Of a DNA stretch of 64,000 bases, positions 28,092-37,422 are shown piece after piece. The position numbers were made by a program, and so were the translations under genes. Every line of letters begins with the position of its first letter. Position 1 is the stretch's first letter. Source of the stretch: Pseudomonas protegens. GTDB taxonomy: Bacteria > Pseudomonadota > Gammaproteobacteria > Pseudomonadales > Pseudomonadaceae. Where the stretch lies: positions 3,596,001-3,660,000 of the forward strand of contig NZ_CP060201.1 in assembly GCF_013407925.2 (NCBI RefSeq), read 5' to 3'. The notes beneath the pieces are model-generated. The model saw only the letters and a list, made by a program, of their open reading frames with translations. It made no database searches and was not told where the DNA came from.

Positions 28092-30371
28092 ATGCTCAAT
28101 ACGCTGCGCAAGATCGTCCAGGAAGTTAACTCCGCCAAGGATCTCAAGGCGGCGTTGGGGATTATTGTATTGCGCGTCAAAGAGGCCATGGGCAGCCAGG
28201 TCTGCTCGGTCTATCTGCTGGACCCGGAAACCAACCGTTTCGTGCTGATGGCCACCGAGGGCTTGAACAAGCGCTCAATCGGCAAGGTCAGCATGGCCCC
28301 CAACGAAGGCCTGGTCGGTCTGGTGGGCACTCGGGAAGAACCCCTCAACCTGGAAAACGCCGCCGATCACCCGCGTTATCGCTACTTCGCCGAAACCGGT
28401 GAAGAGCGTTATGCCTCGTTCCTCGGTGCCCCGATCATTCACCACCGTCGGGTGGTGGGCGTACTGGTCATCCAGCAGAAAGAGCGCCGTCAGTTCGACG
28501 AGGGCGAAGAAGCCTTCCTGGTGACCATGAGCGCGCAACTGGCCGGGGTGATCGCCCATGCCGAGGCCACTGGTTCGATCCGCGGCCTGGGACGCCAGGG
28601 CAAGGGCATCCAGGAAGCCAAGTTCGTCGGCGTACCCGGCTCCCCCGGCGCCGCGGTAGGTAGCGCGGTGGTGATGCTGCCGCCGGCCGACCTGGACGTG
28701 GTGCCGGACAAACACATCACCGACATCGATGCCGAGCTGGCGCTGTTCAAGAGCGCCCTGGAAGGGGTGCGTGCTGACATGCGCGCGCTGTCGGAAAAAC
28801 TTGCCACCCAGTTGCGCCCGGAAGAGCGCGCGCTGTTCGACGTCTACCTGATGATGCTCGACGACGCCTCCCTGGGCAGCGAAGTCAAGACCGTGATCAA
28901 GACCGGGCAATGGGCCCAGGGTGCGTTGCGCCAGGTGGTCACCGATCACGTCAACCGTTTCGAATTGATGGACGACGCCTACCTGCGTGAGCGCGCCTCG
29001 GACGTCAAGGACCTGGGGCGCCGGCTCCTGGCCTACCTGCAGGAAGAACGCCAGCAGACCCTGGTCTACCCCGACAACACCATCCTGGTCAGTGAAGAAC
29101 TGACCCCGGCCATGCTCGGCGAAGTGCCCGAAGGCAAGCTGGTGGGGCTGGTGTCGGTGCTGGGTTCGGGCAACTCCCACGTGGCGATCCTGGCCCGGGC
29201 CATGGGCATTCCCACGGTGATGGGCCTGGTGGACCTGCCGTATTCCAAGGTCGACGGCATCCAGATGATCGTCGACGGCTACCACGGTGAGGTCTACACC
29301 AACCCCAGCGAGGTACTGCGCAAGCAGTTCGCCGATGTGGTGGAAGAAGAGCGGCAACTGGCCCAGGGCCTGGACGCCTTGCGCGACCTGCCTTGCATCA
29401 CCCCCGATGGCCACCGCATGCCGTTGTGGGTCAACACCGGCCTGCTGGCCGATGTGGCTCGGGCGCAGAAGCGTGGTGCCGAGGGCGTAGGCCTGTACCG
29501 CACCGAAGTGCCGTTCATGATCAACCAGCGCTTCCCCAGTGAAAAAGAGCAGCTGGCGATCTATCGCGAGCAACTGGCGGCATTCCATCCTCAGCCGGTC
29601 ACCATGCGCAGCCTGGACATCGGTGGCGACAAGTCGCTGTCGTACTTCCCGATCAAGGAAGACAACCCCTTCCTCGGCTGGCGCGGCATCCGCGTGACCC
29701 TCGACCACCCGGAAATCTTCCTGGTGCAGGCCCGGGCCATGCTCAAGGCCAGCGAAGGCCTGAACAACCTGCGTATCCTGCTGCCGATGATTTCCGGCAT
29801 CCACGAACTGGAAGAAGCCCTGCACCTGATTCACCGTGCCTGGGGCGAAGTGCGTGACGAAGGCACCGACGTGCCCATGCCGCCGGTGGGGGTGATGATC
29901 GAGATTCCGGCGGCGGTGTATCAGACCCGGGAACTGGCGCGCCAGGTGGACTTCCTCTCGGTGGGCTCCAACGACTTGACCCAGTACTTGCTGGCGGTGG
30001 ACCGCAACAACCCGCGGGTCGCCGATCTTTACGACTACCTGCATCCGGCGGTGCTGCAAGCCCTGCAGAACGTGGTGCGTGATGCCCATGCCGAAGGCAA
30101 GCCGGTGAGCATCTGCGGTGAGATGGCTGGCGATCCGGCGGCCGCGGTGCTGCTGATGGCCATGGGTTTCGACAGCCTGTCGATGAACGCCACCAACCTG
30201 CCGAAAGTGAAGTGGATGCTGCGCCAGATCAGCCTGAGCAAGGCCAAGGAACTGCTGGACGAGATGATGACCATCGACAACCCGCAAGTTATCCACAGCT
30301 CGCTGCAACTGGCCCTGAAGAAACTCGGGTTGGCGCGGATGATCAATCCGGCGTCGAACAAGACCCTGTAA
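28092..30371 (+). CDS. ptsP: PEP-protein phosphotransferase EI-Ntr
   Basis: A 759-residue enzyme I paralog that passes phosphate from PEP to NPr in the nitrogen PTS. Residues 1-about 150 form a GAF domain that senses nitrogen signals in this family. The phosphorylated residue is His363 in GSGNSHVAILARAMG. The C-terminal PEP-binding barrel shows GLYRTEVPFMINQ, SLDIGGDKSL and VGSNDLTQYLLA. No terminator-like element is obvious after its stop; a REP pair follows. Start ATG at 28092 gives the expected length. Confidence 0.96.
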   Translation: MLNTLRKIVQEVNSAKDLKAALGIIVLRVKEAMGSQVCSVYLLDPETNRFVLMATEGLNKRSIGKVSMAPNEGLVGLVGTREEPLNLENAADHPRYRYFAETGEERYASFLGAPIIHHRRVVGVLVIQQKERRQFDEGEEAFLVTMSAQLAGVIAHAEATGSIRGLGRQGKGIQEAKFVGVPGSPGAAVGSAVVMLPPADLDVVPDKHITDIDAELALFKSALEGVRADMRALSEKLATQLRPEERALFDVYLMMLDDASLGSEVKTVIKTGQWAQGALRQVVTDHVNRFELMDDAYLRERASDVKDLGRRLLAYLQEERQQTLVYPDNTILVSEELTPAMLGEVPEGKLVGLVSVLGSGNSHVAILARAMGIPTVMGLVDLPYSKVDGIQMIVDGYHGEVYTNPSEVLRKQFADVVEEERQLAQGLDALRDLPCITPDGHRMPLWVNTGLLADVARAQKRGAEGVGLYRTEVPFMINQRFPSEKEQLAIYREQLAAFHPQPVTMRSLDIGGDKSLSYFPIKEDNPFLGWRGIRVTLDHPEIFLVQARAMLKASEGLNNLRILLPMISGIHELEEALHLIHRAWGEVRDEGTDVPMPPVGVMIEIPAAVYQTRELARQVDFLSVGSNDLTQYLLAVDRNNPRVADLYDYLHPAVLQALQNVVRDAHAEGKPVSICGEMAGDPAAAVLLMAMGFDSLSMNATNLPKVKWMLRQISLSKAKELLDEMMTIDNPQVIHSSLQLALKKLGLARMINPASNKTL

Positions 30372-30387
30372 TCGAGGTGTTTTCCTC

Positions 30388-30427
30388 GCTGGCAAGCCGG
30401 CTCCCACGGGAGCTGGCTTGCCGGCGA
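30388..30427. repeat. REP inverted pair after ptsP
   Basis: CGCTGGCAAGCCGGCTCCC and GGGAGCTGGCTTGCCGGCG meet around a three-base loop, forming a tight 19-base-pair near-perfect hairpin between ptsP and the converging NRDE gene. It could act on both transcripts. Confidence 0.75.
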
Positions 30428-30434
30428 ACGCGCT

Positions 30435-31181
30435 TCACACCTTCAGCTCGACCTCCCCCAGATGCCCGCCATAAGGGCCAAAGCTGCGTTCGACCAGATG
30501 CCGCGAGCCGTCGGCGTTGACGATCAGCGCGGTGCTGGCCCGTGTGCCGTAGCTGGGGCTGGCGATGAACACGCTGGACAGCAGGCTTTCCGTGGCCAGC
30601 CCGACACCGGTGTCCGGCAACTCGGCGAAGGGCGCGGTCTGCGGATCGCTCAAGAGCGCCAGCAGCGCCTGGGGCTTGGGGTCATGCAGCACTTCCTGCA
30701 GCGCCGCCCTGGCCTTGAGCAGCTTTGGCCAGGGCGTGTCGAGCCCGGCATTGGACAGGCCGTAGACCCCGGGCTTGAGCAATTGGGGCTCCAGGTCCTG
30801 CGCGTTGTAGTGCCACAGCTGATCGCCGGTGCCCAGCAGCAGGTTGAAGCCGGCGTACTCCACCGAACGGCCGACGACATCGCGCAAGTAGTCTTCCAGG
30901 GCAATATCGCCGGCGAGAAAGCGCGCCACCAGTTCGCCCCGGGAACGCCGCGCGGGCGGTTGGTGCGGGTTGCGGATATTGGTCAGGGCGGCAAAGCGGC
31001 CATGGGCACCGACCCCAAGCCAGGTGCCGCCGGCCTCCAGGTCGCGTCCGGCGTGGATCTGCGGCGACTCCGGCCATTGCCCCAGGGGCAGGCTGGGGCG
31101 AGCGTAGAACTCATCGCGGTTGGCCGCGACGATCAGGGGCTGGGCGTGGCCCGGCCGCCAGGCGAAAACGATCAAGCACAT
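30435..31181 (-). CDS. NRDE (TANGO2-like) family protein
   Basis: A 248-residue protein of the NRDE/TANGO2 family, named for the NRDE motif seen here in VAANRDEFYARP. The N-terminal MCLIVFAW places a cysteine at position 2, as in Ntn-hydrolase-like members. Other family segments are GGTWLGVGAHGRFAALTNIR and RGELVARFL. ATG at 31181 restores this Cys2 start. The family has been linked to heme or lipid handling in other organisms; no role is established here. Confidence 0.85.
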   Translation of the reverse strand: MCLIVFAWRPGHAQPLIVAANRDEFYARPSLPLGQWPESPQIHAGRDLEAGGTWLGVGAHGRFAALTNIRNPHQPPARRSRGELVARFLAGDIALEDYLRDVVGRSVEYAGFNLLLGTGDQLWHYNAQDLEPQLLKPGVYGLSNAGLDTPWPKLLKARAALQEVLHDPKPQALLALLSDPQTAPFAELPDTGVGLATESLLSSVFIASPSYGTRASTALIVNADGSRHLVERSFGPYGGHLGEVELKV

Positions 31182-31304
31182 TGAGGTGACCCCCTGGGTG
31201 TTTTTGCTCACTCTACGCACACAACCCCGGGGTATCCATCGCCATCCAGTGGAGTCCGGGGTAGCGCTTCCGTTACCATGCCGCTCTCATTTTCGGATGC
31301 TCCC

Positions 31305-32087
31305 ATGGAATTTCTGCTCTATCTGCTGCTGGGCGCCTGCGCGGGCGTACTGGCCGGGCTGTTCGGCGTGGGCGGTGGGATCATCATCGTCCCGGTGCTG
31401 GTGTTCAGTTTCACCCTGCAAGGCTTCGATGCCTCGGTACTGACCCATCTGGCGGTGGGCACCTCTCTGGCCAGCATCATCTTCACCTCGGTCAATGCGG
31501 TCCGTGAACACCATCGGCGCGGCGCGGTGCGCTGGCCGATCTTTGCCTGGATGGCCGCAGGCATTCTCCTGGGGGCCGGTTTCGGCGCGCTGACGGCGGA
31601 AGCCATTTCCGGCCCGCACCTGCAGAAGATCATCGGCGTCTTTGCCCTGCTGGTGGCCCTGCAGATGACCCTGGAACTCAAGCCCAAGGCCAGCCGCCAG
31701 GTGCCCGGCAAATGGGGCCTGGCCGCGGCCGGCGGGGTGATCGGCTGGGCCTCGGCGATCTTTGGCATCGGCGGTGGCTCGCTGACCGTGCCGTTTCTCA
31801 CCTGGCGCAGCGTACCGATGCAGCAGGCTGTGGCCACCTCCTCGGCCTGCGGTTTGCCCATCGCCCTGGCCAGCGCCTTAAGTTTCATGATTCTGGGCTG
31901 GCATGATCCGCAGCTTCCGGCTCATAGTCTCGGCTTCGTGTATTTGCCGGCGCTGTTGGGCATTGCCCTGACCAGCATGGTGTTCGCCCGGATCGGCGCG
32001 CGCCTGGCCCATAAACTGTCGCCGCGCCTGTTGAAGCGGATGTTCGCCGCGCTACTGTTTGGCGTGGGGATCAGCTTCCTGTTCTGA
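31305..32087 (+). CDS. TSUP (TauE/SafE) family membrane permease
   Basis: A 260-residue inner-membrane protein with about eight helices arranged as two homologous halves. Each half begins with the family motif: GVLAGLFGVGGGIIIVPVL near the N-terminus and IGWASAIFGIGGGSLTVPFL in the middle. The family exports sulfite, sulfonates or related organic acids. It precedes lgt by 81 bases and is probably cotranscribed. The substrate is unknown. Confidence 0.9.
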   Translation: MEFLLYLLLGACAGVLAGLFGVGGGIIIVPVLVFSFTLQGFDASVLTHLAVGTSLASIIFTSVNAVREHHRRGAVRWPIFAWMAAGILLGAGFGALTAEAISGPHLQKIIGVFALLVALQMTLELKPKASRQVPGKWGLAAAGGVIGWASAIFGIGGGSLTVPFLTWRSVPMQQAVATSSACGLPIALASALSFMILGWHDPQLPAHSLGFVYLPALLGIALTSMVFARIGARLAHKLSPRLLKRMFAALLFGVGISFLF

Positions 32088-32168
32088 GCGATGACGCAAT
32101 CCTGGCTTAATCCCGGGCTGGCAGTTTGCCTGGGAATATTTGAGTTCTAACCCTGACGAGGAGTCGCA

Positions 32169-32978
32169 ATGCTGCCTTACCCGCAGATTGATCCGGTGGC
32201 CCTGGCCATCGGCCCGCTGAAAATCCACTGGTACGGCCTGATGTACCTGATCGGCATCGGCGGTGCCTGGCTGCTGGCCTCGCGCCGGCTGAACCGTTTC
32301 GATCCGACCTGGAGCAAGGAGAAGCTCTCGGACATGGTGTTCTGGATGTCCATGGGGGTGATCGTCGGCGGCCGCCTGGGTTACGTGCTGTTCTACGACC
32401 TGAGCGCCTACCTGGCCAACCCGACCCTGATCTTCGAAGTGTGGAAGGGCGGCATGTCGTTCCACGGTGGCTTCATCGGGGTGATGCTGGCGGCCTGGTG
32501 GTTCGGCAAGCGCAACAACAAGAGCTTCTTCGAGCTGATGGACTTCGTCGCGCCGATGGTGCCGATCGGCCTGGGCGCCGGGCGGATCGGCAACTTCATC
32601 AACGCCGAGTTGTGGGGCAAACCCACCGATGTGCCGTGGGCGATGATCTTCCCGCCGTTCAGCGATCCGGCGCAGTTGCCGCGTCATCCGTCGCAGCTGT
32701 ATCAGTTCGCCCTGGAAGGCGTGGCGCTGTTCCTGATCCTCTGGCTGTTCTCGCGCAAACCGCGGCCGACCATGGCGGTTTCCGGTATGTTCGCGCTGTT
32801 CTACGGGATCTTCCGCTTCATCGTCGAGTTCGTCCGGGTGCCGGACGCACAGCTGGGCTACCTGGCGTGGAACTGGCTGACCATGGGGCAGGTGCTGTGC
32901 GTGCCGATGATCCTCGGCGGCCTGGGGCTGATCTGGCTGGCTTATCATCGCGCTCCGGCCCAGAGCGCGGCGCAATAA
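32169..32978 (+). CDS. lgt: Phosphatidylglycerol-prolipoprotein diacylglyceryl transferase
   Basis: A 269-residue, seven-helix inner-membrane enzyme that attaches diacylglycerol to the lipobox cysteine of prolipoproteins, an essential step in lipoprotein maturation. The Lgt signature [19 protein letters not shown] is complete, as are [12 protein letters not shown] and the periplasmic RHPSQLYQ with its essential His and Tyr. A GAGG site precedes the ATG. The short lgt-thyA gap, with a hairpin at 32988-33005, matches the conserved lgt-thyA pairing. Confidence 0.96.
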   Translation: MLPYPQIDPVALAIGPLKIHWYGLMYLIGIGGAWLLASRRLNRFDPTWSKEKLSDMVFWMSMGVIVGGRLGYVLFYDLSAYLANPTLIFEVWKGGMSFHGGFIGVMLAAWWFGKRNNKSFFELMDFVAPMVPIGLGAGRIGNFINAELWGKPTDVPWAMIFPPFSDPAQLPRHPSQLYQFALEGVALFLILWLFSRKPRPTMAVSGMFALFYGIFRFIVEFVRVPDAQLGYLAWNWLTMGQVLCVPMILGGLGLIWLAYHRAPAQSAAQ

Positions 32979-33024
32979 ATTCGAATCCCGGGGCGTGCCC
33001 CGGGTTCAAGGATGCAGGTAATTC

Positions 33025-33729
33025 ATGAAGCAATATCTCGATCTGGTGGCCCACGTCATCAACAACGGCACCAAGCAGGCCAACCGCACCGGTGTGAACA
33101 CCATCAGCTTCCCCGGGGCCATGCTGCGCTACGACCTCAAGGAAGGTTTCCCGGCCATCACCACCCGCAAGATGGCCTTCAAGTCGGCCATTGGCGAGAT
33201 GGTCGGCTTCCTGCGTGGGGTGAACAACGCCGCCGAGTTCCGCGCCCTGGGTTGCAAGGTCTGGGACCAGAACGCCAACGAAAACGCCCAGTGGCTGGCC
33301 AACCCGTTTCGCCAGGGCGACGACGACCTGGGCGAGATCTACGGCGTGCAATGGCGTAAATGGCCGGCCTACAAGCAGATCAAGACCAGCAACCAGGCCG
33401 CCATCGACCTGGCGCTGAGCCAGGGCTACCGGCAGATCGCCGCCGGCGAGGAAGACGGCCAGGGCTACGTGGTGCTGTACAAGGCCATCGACCAGGTGCG
33501 CCAGTGCGTCGACACCATCATCAACGACCCGGGCAGCCGGCGGATCCTGTTCCACGGCTGGAACTGCGCCCAGCTGGATGAAATGGCCCTGCCGCCGTGC
33601 CATCTGCTGTATCAGTTCCACCCCAATGTCGAGACCCGGGAAATCTCCCTGACCCTCTACATCCGCTCCAACGACCTGGGCCTTTTATCGGACGTAGGAA
33701 AAAGCGCACAGTACACGCTCCTCGCCTAA
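33025..33729 (+). pseudogene. thyA: Resident thymidylate synthase thyA, 3'-truncated by island insertion
   Basis: The first about 219 codons encode a thymidylate synthase of the long (about 320-residue) Pseudomonas form, with the insert [20 protein letters not shown] and the catalytic Cys192 in [10 protein letters not shown]. In the conserved dUMP-binding motif (RSNDLGLGxPFN) the frame departs from thyA after RSNDLGL and runs 15 foreign residues ([13 protein letters not shown]) to a stop. The missing C-terminal third carries the Asn, His and Tyr residues needed to bind dUMP and folate, so the product should be inactive. The break is the left end of the genomic island. A complete, different thyA lies 6.3 kb downstream in the island. 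Confidence 0.93.
33681..33685. other. Left junction of the genomic island (insertion point in thyA)
   Basis: Sequence up to ATCCGCTCCAACGACCTGGG continues as expected for Pseudomonas thyA; the next expected bases (CTGGGCACGCCGTT, inferred from the conserved LGTPF) are replaced by CTTTTATCGG. The boundary can be placed to within about four bases. From here rightward the G+C content and codon use drop clearly. No tRNA is involved. Confidence 0.8.
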
Positions 33730-33763
33730 AAAAATTTGTCTTTCGTGCTACTTCATCTTGACC

Positions 33764-33791
33764 TTGACAAGCTGCACATTCTGCATAGGAT
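33764..33791 (+). promoter_or_regulatory. Sigma-70-type promoter for the gin-thyA operon
   Basis: A perfect -35 TTGACA (33764-33769) and a -10 TAGGAT (33786-33791) are spaced by 16 bases, inside the island about 80 bases from its left end. An AAGGGG ribosome site and GTG start follow at 33806-33820. No other candidate is visible before the first recombinase gene, so this promoter probably drives all five overlapping genes. Confidence 0.65.
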
Positions 33792-33817
33792 GGGCGGCCT
33801 TCAAAAAGGGGTAGTCG

Positions 33818-35050
33818 GTGAAGGTTGTAGTCGAAGAGAAGCAGTTGCTCGACCTAGGTGGGTCGATGCTCAACGAAGATGGGCCCACAGTGGCAGACCG
33901 GGTGTCTGTGACGGCGGTGGGGCTGTTCGATTCAGAAGAGAGGCTTGTACCGCTTGTAAGCGAGTACCTGACCTTCGCAGTTCGCAGCGCCAACCTAGCG
34001 GCCCTGTCAGCCGAGACATATGGGCGTAACATTGGTTACTTGCTCGAACACCTGAAAGGCACGCCAACTTTCAAAAGCTCGTCTTATGACGAAATCCTTC
34101 TTGCCGTAACTAAACTCGGTATCCAACGGTACTTTACCCACCTGCGTGAAGTGGATGGTTTGACCTCAACTACAATCCGTAACAGGGATGCTTGTTATAT
34201 GGCCCTGTTCAATGACTTCCTGTGCGTTGGCGGAAAGCACAAAGGCCCAGGACGTGAGGACAATCCTTATGCTGGTGGTTTTCTTTCTCCTGCTCCAAAG
34301 AAGGATTTGGTTTATCCCTGTTCATTGCAGGAACTCAAAGCGCTTATTGAGTCTGCGAGCAGCGAGAGGGAGCGATGCCTGATCCAAGCTATCTTTGATG
34401 TGGGTTTGCGCCGAAGTGAAGTTGGCAGGGTTACCTTGGGCGCTGTGAATAAAGCTTTGGGGTTTGCTCAAGCTAACTTTGTTCCGGATGATGACCTTGA
34501 TTGGGTGCATCCTGATTACTGCCCTCTTTACATTGACGGCAGTAAAGGACGTGGGAATGAGCTCAAGCCACGATACTCAATTGTGAGTCGAGCTGTGCTC
34601 GAACGTATCAAGCGTTATCACGCATCTCCCTTATATAAGAAGCACGCTCGCCGTTATGAGACTGCTGATGTAACGCCGTGCTTCTTCAATTCGGAGGGAC
34701 AGCCCTTTAATCCAGATGCCGTTAGCAAACTGCTTGAGCGGCTCTCTAAGCGCGCCGTCAGGAGTAAGCGGGTTGAACGCATGATTTCGCCCCATAAGCT
34801 TCGTCATGGTCACGCATATGCGATTTTGACTAGCCCTGACTTCGGCGATGACTATCTCAACAAACTCCTCATGGCTCAGAAGTCACTCGGCCACTCAGAC
34901 ACATCCACGACAGGAACTTATACCAAGTTGCCACAGGAAATCTTCCACTTGGTTTGCCCGAACACTGGAGAGGTTGCGACCAAAGCAAAAAGCATGGCGG
35001 ATCTTGCTGCTCAGACGACGCTGAAAATCAGGTTGGGAGATAAGAAATGA
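33818..35050 (+). CDS. ginA: Tyrosine recombinase, first of the GInt integration operon (GinA-like)
   Basis: A 410-residue tyrosine recombinase. Residues about 45-165 resemble a core-binding (SAM-like) domain; the catalytic domain follows. The active-site set is complete: Arg198 in DVGLRRSEVGR, His326-x-x-Arg329 in SPHKLRHGHA, His359 in SLGHSD and the nucleophile Tyr368 in TGTYTKL. GTG start at 33818 has an AAGGGG site. Its stop overlaps the next gene as ATGA. Three overlapping recombinase genes plus a small HTH/coiled-coil gene at one end of an island is the ginABCD layout of GInt elements; the symbol is given on that layout, not on a database match. Confidence 0.85.
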   Translation: MKVVVEEKQLLDLGGSMLNEDGPTVADRVSVTAVGLFDSEERLVPLVSEYLTFAVRSANLAALSAETYGRNIGYLLEHLKGTPTFKSSSYDEILLAVTKLGIQRYFTHLREVDGLTSTTIRNRDACYMALFNDFLCVGGKHKGPGREDNPYAGGFLSPAPKKDLVYPCSLQELKALIESASSERERCLIQAIFDVGLRRSEVGRVTLGAVNKALGFAQANFVPDDDLDWVHPDYCPLYIDGSKGRGNELKPRYSIVSRAVLERIKRYHASPLYKKHARRYETADVTPCFFNSEGQPFNPDAVSKLLERLSKRAVRSKRVERMISPHKLRHGHAYAILTSPDFGDDYLNKLLMAQKSLGHSDTSTTGTYTKLPQEIFHLVCPNTGEVATKAKSMADLAAQTTLKIRLGDKK

Positions 35051-37422
35051 ATGTTTCAGAACGTGCGGTCGAGAGTGGCAAGATTTTCAGGTGGCTGAAG
35101 GCGCTGGAAGAAAATCCACTCCAATACTACCAAGTCGAGCTCAGCGATAACTCCAGTGGTACTTATGCTCCGCTGATGCTCAGCGAGTCGTACATTGCAG
35201 GCAAGGATCTCGACCCATCAATCAAGATGTTTGAGCTTGCAGAGCAGAAGCTCATCCTCAATATGCTAATCGACGGTGTCATTCATCAGGGAGAAACAGC
35301 CGCTGGTTGTAACTGGCGTTTGAAACTACTGGGCTGGTACAAGTCTCTCTCTCATGAAGAAAAACTTGCGCTTCCGATTTTTGGCAACAAACTTAGCCTC
35401 TCAAAGGCGGTAGAGCCCATTCCTGGTCTTGAATCCATTAAGCACGGCTACAGCCGGTATGAAGGCGTGCGGCTCGCCTGCCAGGAAATCAACCTTGATC
35501 TTCAGTCTCTTGGGGTCGCCTCTGCGGACTATATGACCGTTAAGGAGCGGGTTGAATCCAAGGAGGAGTTTGTGCCGCAGGAGAATGCTCTTGTGGATTT
35601 TAAACGACTCCAGATGCTTGATTTTGCCACCTTGGACGGTCTCGAAAAATCATCTGAAGGTAGGCCATTCAACGACTTGAAACATGCGTTTGCCACCGCT
35701 TCGCTGGGTACTACCAGCGACTCTGGTGCGAGCAATTATCATGAGGGGTTCAAATGGTTCACGAGGCTCCTCGCTGGGCAAGGCTTCAGTGGCTTGGAGC
35801 CGCTGACTGAGGTTCTCGATCCGTTCAGCCTCCCGTTGTTCCGTTCGTATCTCGAGCGCCATATTGTTGAGGGCACCCTTTCTCCGATTACCGCGACTAC
35901 CTTGGTGAGTGCCGTCCGTAGCACCTTGACGACCATCAAAAATATCAAGGGTTACGCGGGATCAGATTTCATCAACTGTCAGGGGTTTGATGCTGATCGT
36001 GTCACTGATGCGTATCGCCCATACTCGAGCGCTGAGCGTGTTCGAATTTCTACGAGCGTGAACGAGGATATAGAGCACTACAACACCCTTGCGCAGCCCT
36101 ACCAGCGAAGCGGTATTGGTGAAGATCCCATTGATGCGAAAGGCAGCTTAAAGCCAGGCTGCAATACCCTTGAAAATGCTCGCTGGATTTTCGAGAACAA
36201 GCTCGGTTGCGCGCATGTTGGTCATGATCAGAAGGACAGTGAAGATCCTCATGTGAGAGCCTTTCTGCGTATCGTGAGCCGTTCAGGCACCGGGCTGCGG
36301 GAGGTTGTAGAGGGTTGGGGCGTTCACTATCTGGTGGACGCTCAGGTGATCACGCCTTACGCGATCAAGCTGGCTCAAGTCACCGGGCTGAACGCTGACT
36401 CAATCAAGCTGCTTGATGTGGATGACTACGAGCCTAAGCATCCGCTCACTGGGCGTCCTTGCCTCCGGTACTGGAAAGAGCGTTCTGACGGTGAAAAGCT
36501 GATGCATCTCGATATTTTCGAAGCTGACATCACCTGGCTCACCACGTCTCAATCGTATGCTGTCGCTCAGATTTTTGAAGACATCAAGGCACTGACAGCC
36601 AAAATCCGCGTATCTGCACCCCCAGTTATGCGAGATAAGCTATTCATCTGGCAATCCAGTGCTCGGAAAAGCTTCATGGAAATCAAGTCCTTCGCCACTG
36701 GGAAGGACGGCGCACTAGGGGTTGCCTTTGCTGCTTACGGTAAGCGTAAAGGCTTCGTGGACAGCAATGGCCAGCCCTTGAACCTCACTCCTGCCAGGTT
36801 GCGCCCCAGCTTCATCAGCGAGCTTGTGGAGCGTGACGTCCCCGTCCGTGAGATTCAGTTGATTCTTGGCCACAAGCATATTGAAACCACACTGGCCTAC
36901 CTAGATCGTATGGACTTCAACTACATCGCACGCTCCAAGCTGGATGTGGCTCTCAGGGAGCTTCATGAGTCAGCAGCCGAGTTGGCTGATAGCCTCTCGA
37001 ACAGCGAGGCTGAAGCCAACCTCATTGATGTCGTTAATCTCGATGGGCCACAGGTTGTTTTCAAAACTCCTCTAGCGAGCTGCCGTAACATTTTCAACCC
37101 ACCGGAGTTCATCAAGAAGCTGAGCTCCTACGTGCCCGGCAGCCCTTGTGCGTTGTACAACATGTGCCTGGGATGCGAGAACGTTTTGCTCACTGCGTCG
37201 AACCTGCCAGAGCTGTTCGCGATGGAGCGGGACTACCTCACGCTCAAGGAGGTTTCTCGCATCATGGATACGCCGTATGGACGCGTAGTACGCGAAAACT
37301 TGGCGTTGCTGGATGGCATTCTGCACTCAAAATCTGATTTCACGCCTGAAGAGTTGGCCGAGGGCCGTCGTCTTTCGGAGTTCGTTGATACGACTGTGCT
37401 GGTGGATGGGGTGGCGATGTGA
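35047..37422 (+). CDS. ginB: Large tyrosine-recombinase-like protein with altered active site (GinB-like)
   Basis: A 791-residue protein whose residues about 425-640 align with a tyrosine recombinase catalytic domain, but with substitutions: the first Arg is replaced by Asn449 (TGLNADSIKLL) and the His-x-x-Arg pair reads Ala583-Arg-Leu-Arg586 (TPARLRPSF). His609 and Tyr618 remain (ILGHKHIETTLAYLD). The C-terminal 150 residues contain a Cys-rich patch (SPCALYNMCLGCENVLL). It is probably a catalytically weak or structural partner of the other two recombinases. ATG start overlaps the ginA stop by four bases. Confidence 0.82.
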   Translation: MNVSERAVESGKIFRWLKALEENPLQYYQVELSDNSSGTYAPLMLSESYIAGKDLDPSIKMFELAEQKLILNMLIDGVIHQGETAAGCNWRLKLLGWYKSLSHEEKLALPIFGNKLSLSKAVEPIPGLESIKHGYSRYEGVRLACQEINLDLQSLGVASADYMTVKERVESKEEFVPQENALVDFKRLQMLDFATLDGLEKSSEGRPFNDLKHAFATASLGTTSDSGASNYHEGFKWFTRLLAGQGFSGLEPLTEVLDPFSLPLFRSYLERHIVEGTLSPITATTLVSAVRSTLTTIKNIKGYAGSDFINCQGFDADRVTDAYRPYSSAERVRISTSVNEDIEHYNTLAQPYQRSGIGEDPIDAKGSLKPGCNTLENARWIFENKLGCAHVGHDQKDSEDPHVRAFLRIVSRSGTGLREVVEGWGVHYLVDAQVITPYAIKLAQVTGLNADSIKLLDVDDYEPKHPLTGRPCLRYWKERSDGEKLMHLDIFEADITWLTTSQSYAVAQIFEDIKALTAKIRVSAPPVMRDKLFIWQSSARKSFMEIKSFATGKDGALGVAFAAYGKRKGFVDSNGQPLNLTPARLRPSFISELVERDVPVREIQLILGHKHIETTLAYLDRMDFNYIARSKLDVALRELHESAAELADSLSNSEAEANLIDVVNLDGPQVVFKTPLASCRNIFNPPEFIKKLSSYVPGSPCALYNMCLGCENVLLTASNLPELFAMERDYLTLKEVSRIMDTPYGRVVRENLALLDGILHSKSDFTPEELAEGRRLSEFVDTTVLVDGVAM

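Noticed and set aside
33025..33729. Programmed or functional short ThyA
   Set aside because: The frame loses the C-terminal third with required dUMP/folate residues; a short active form is not credible.
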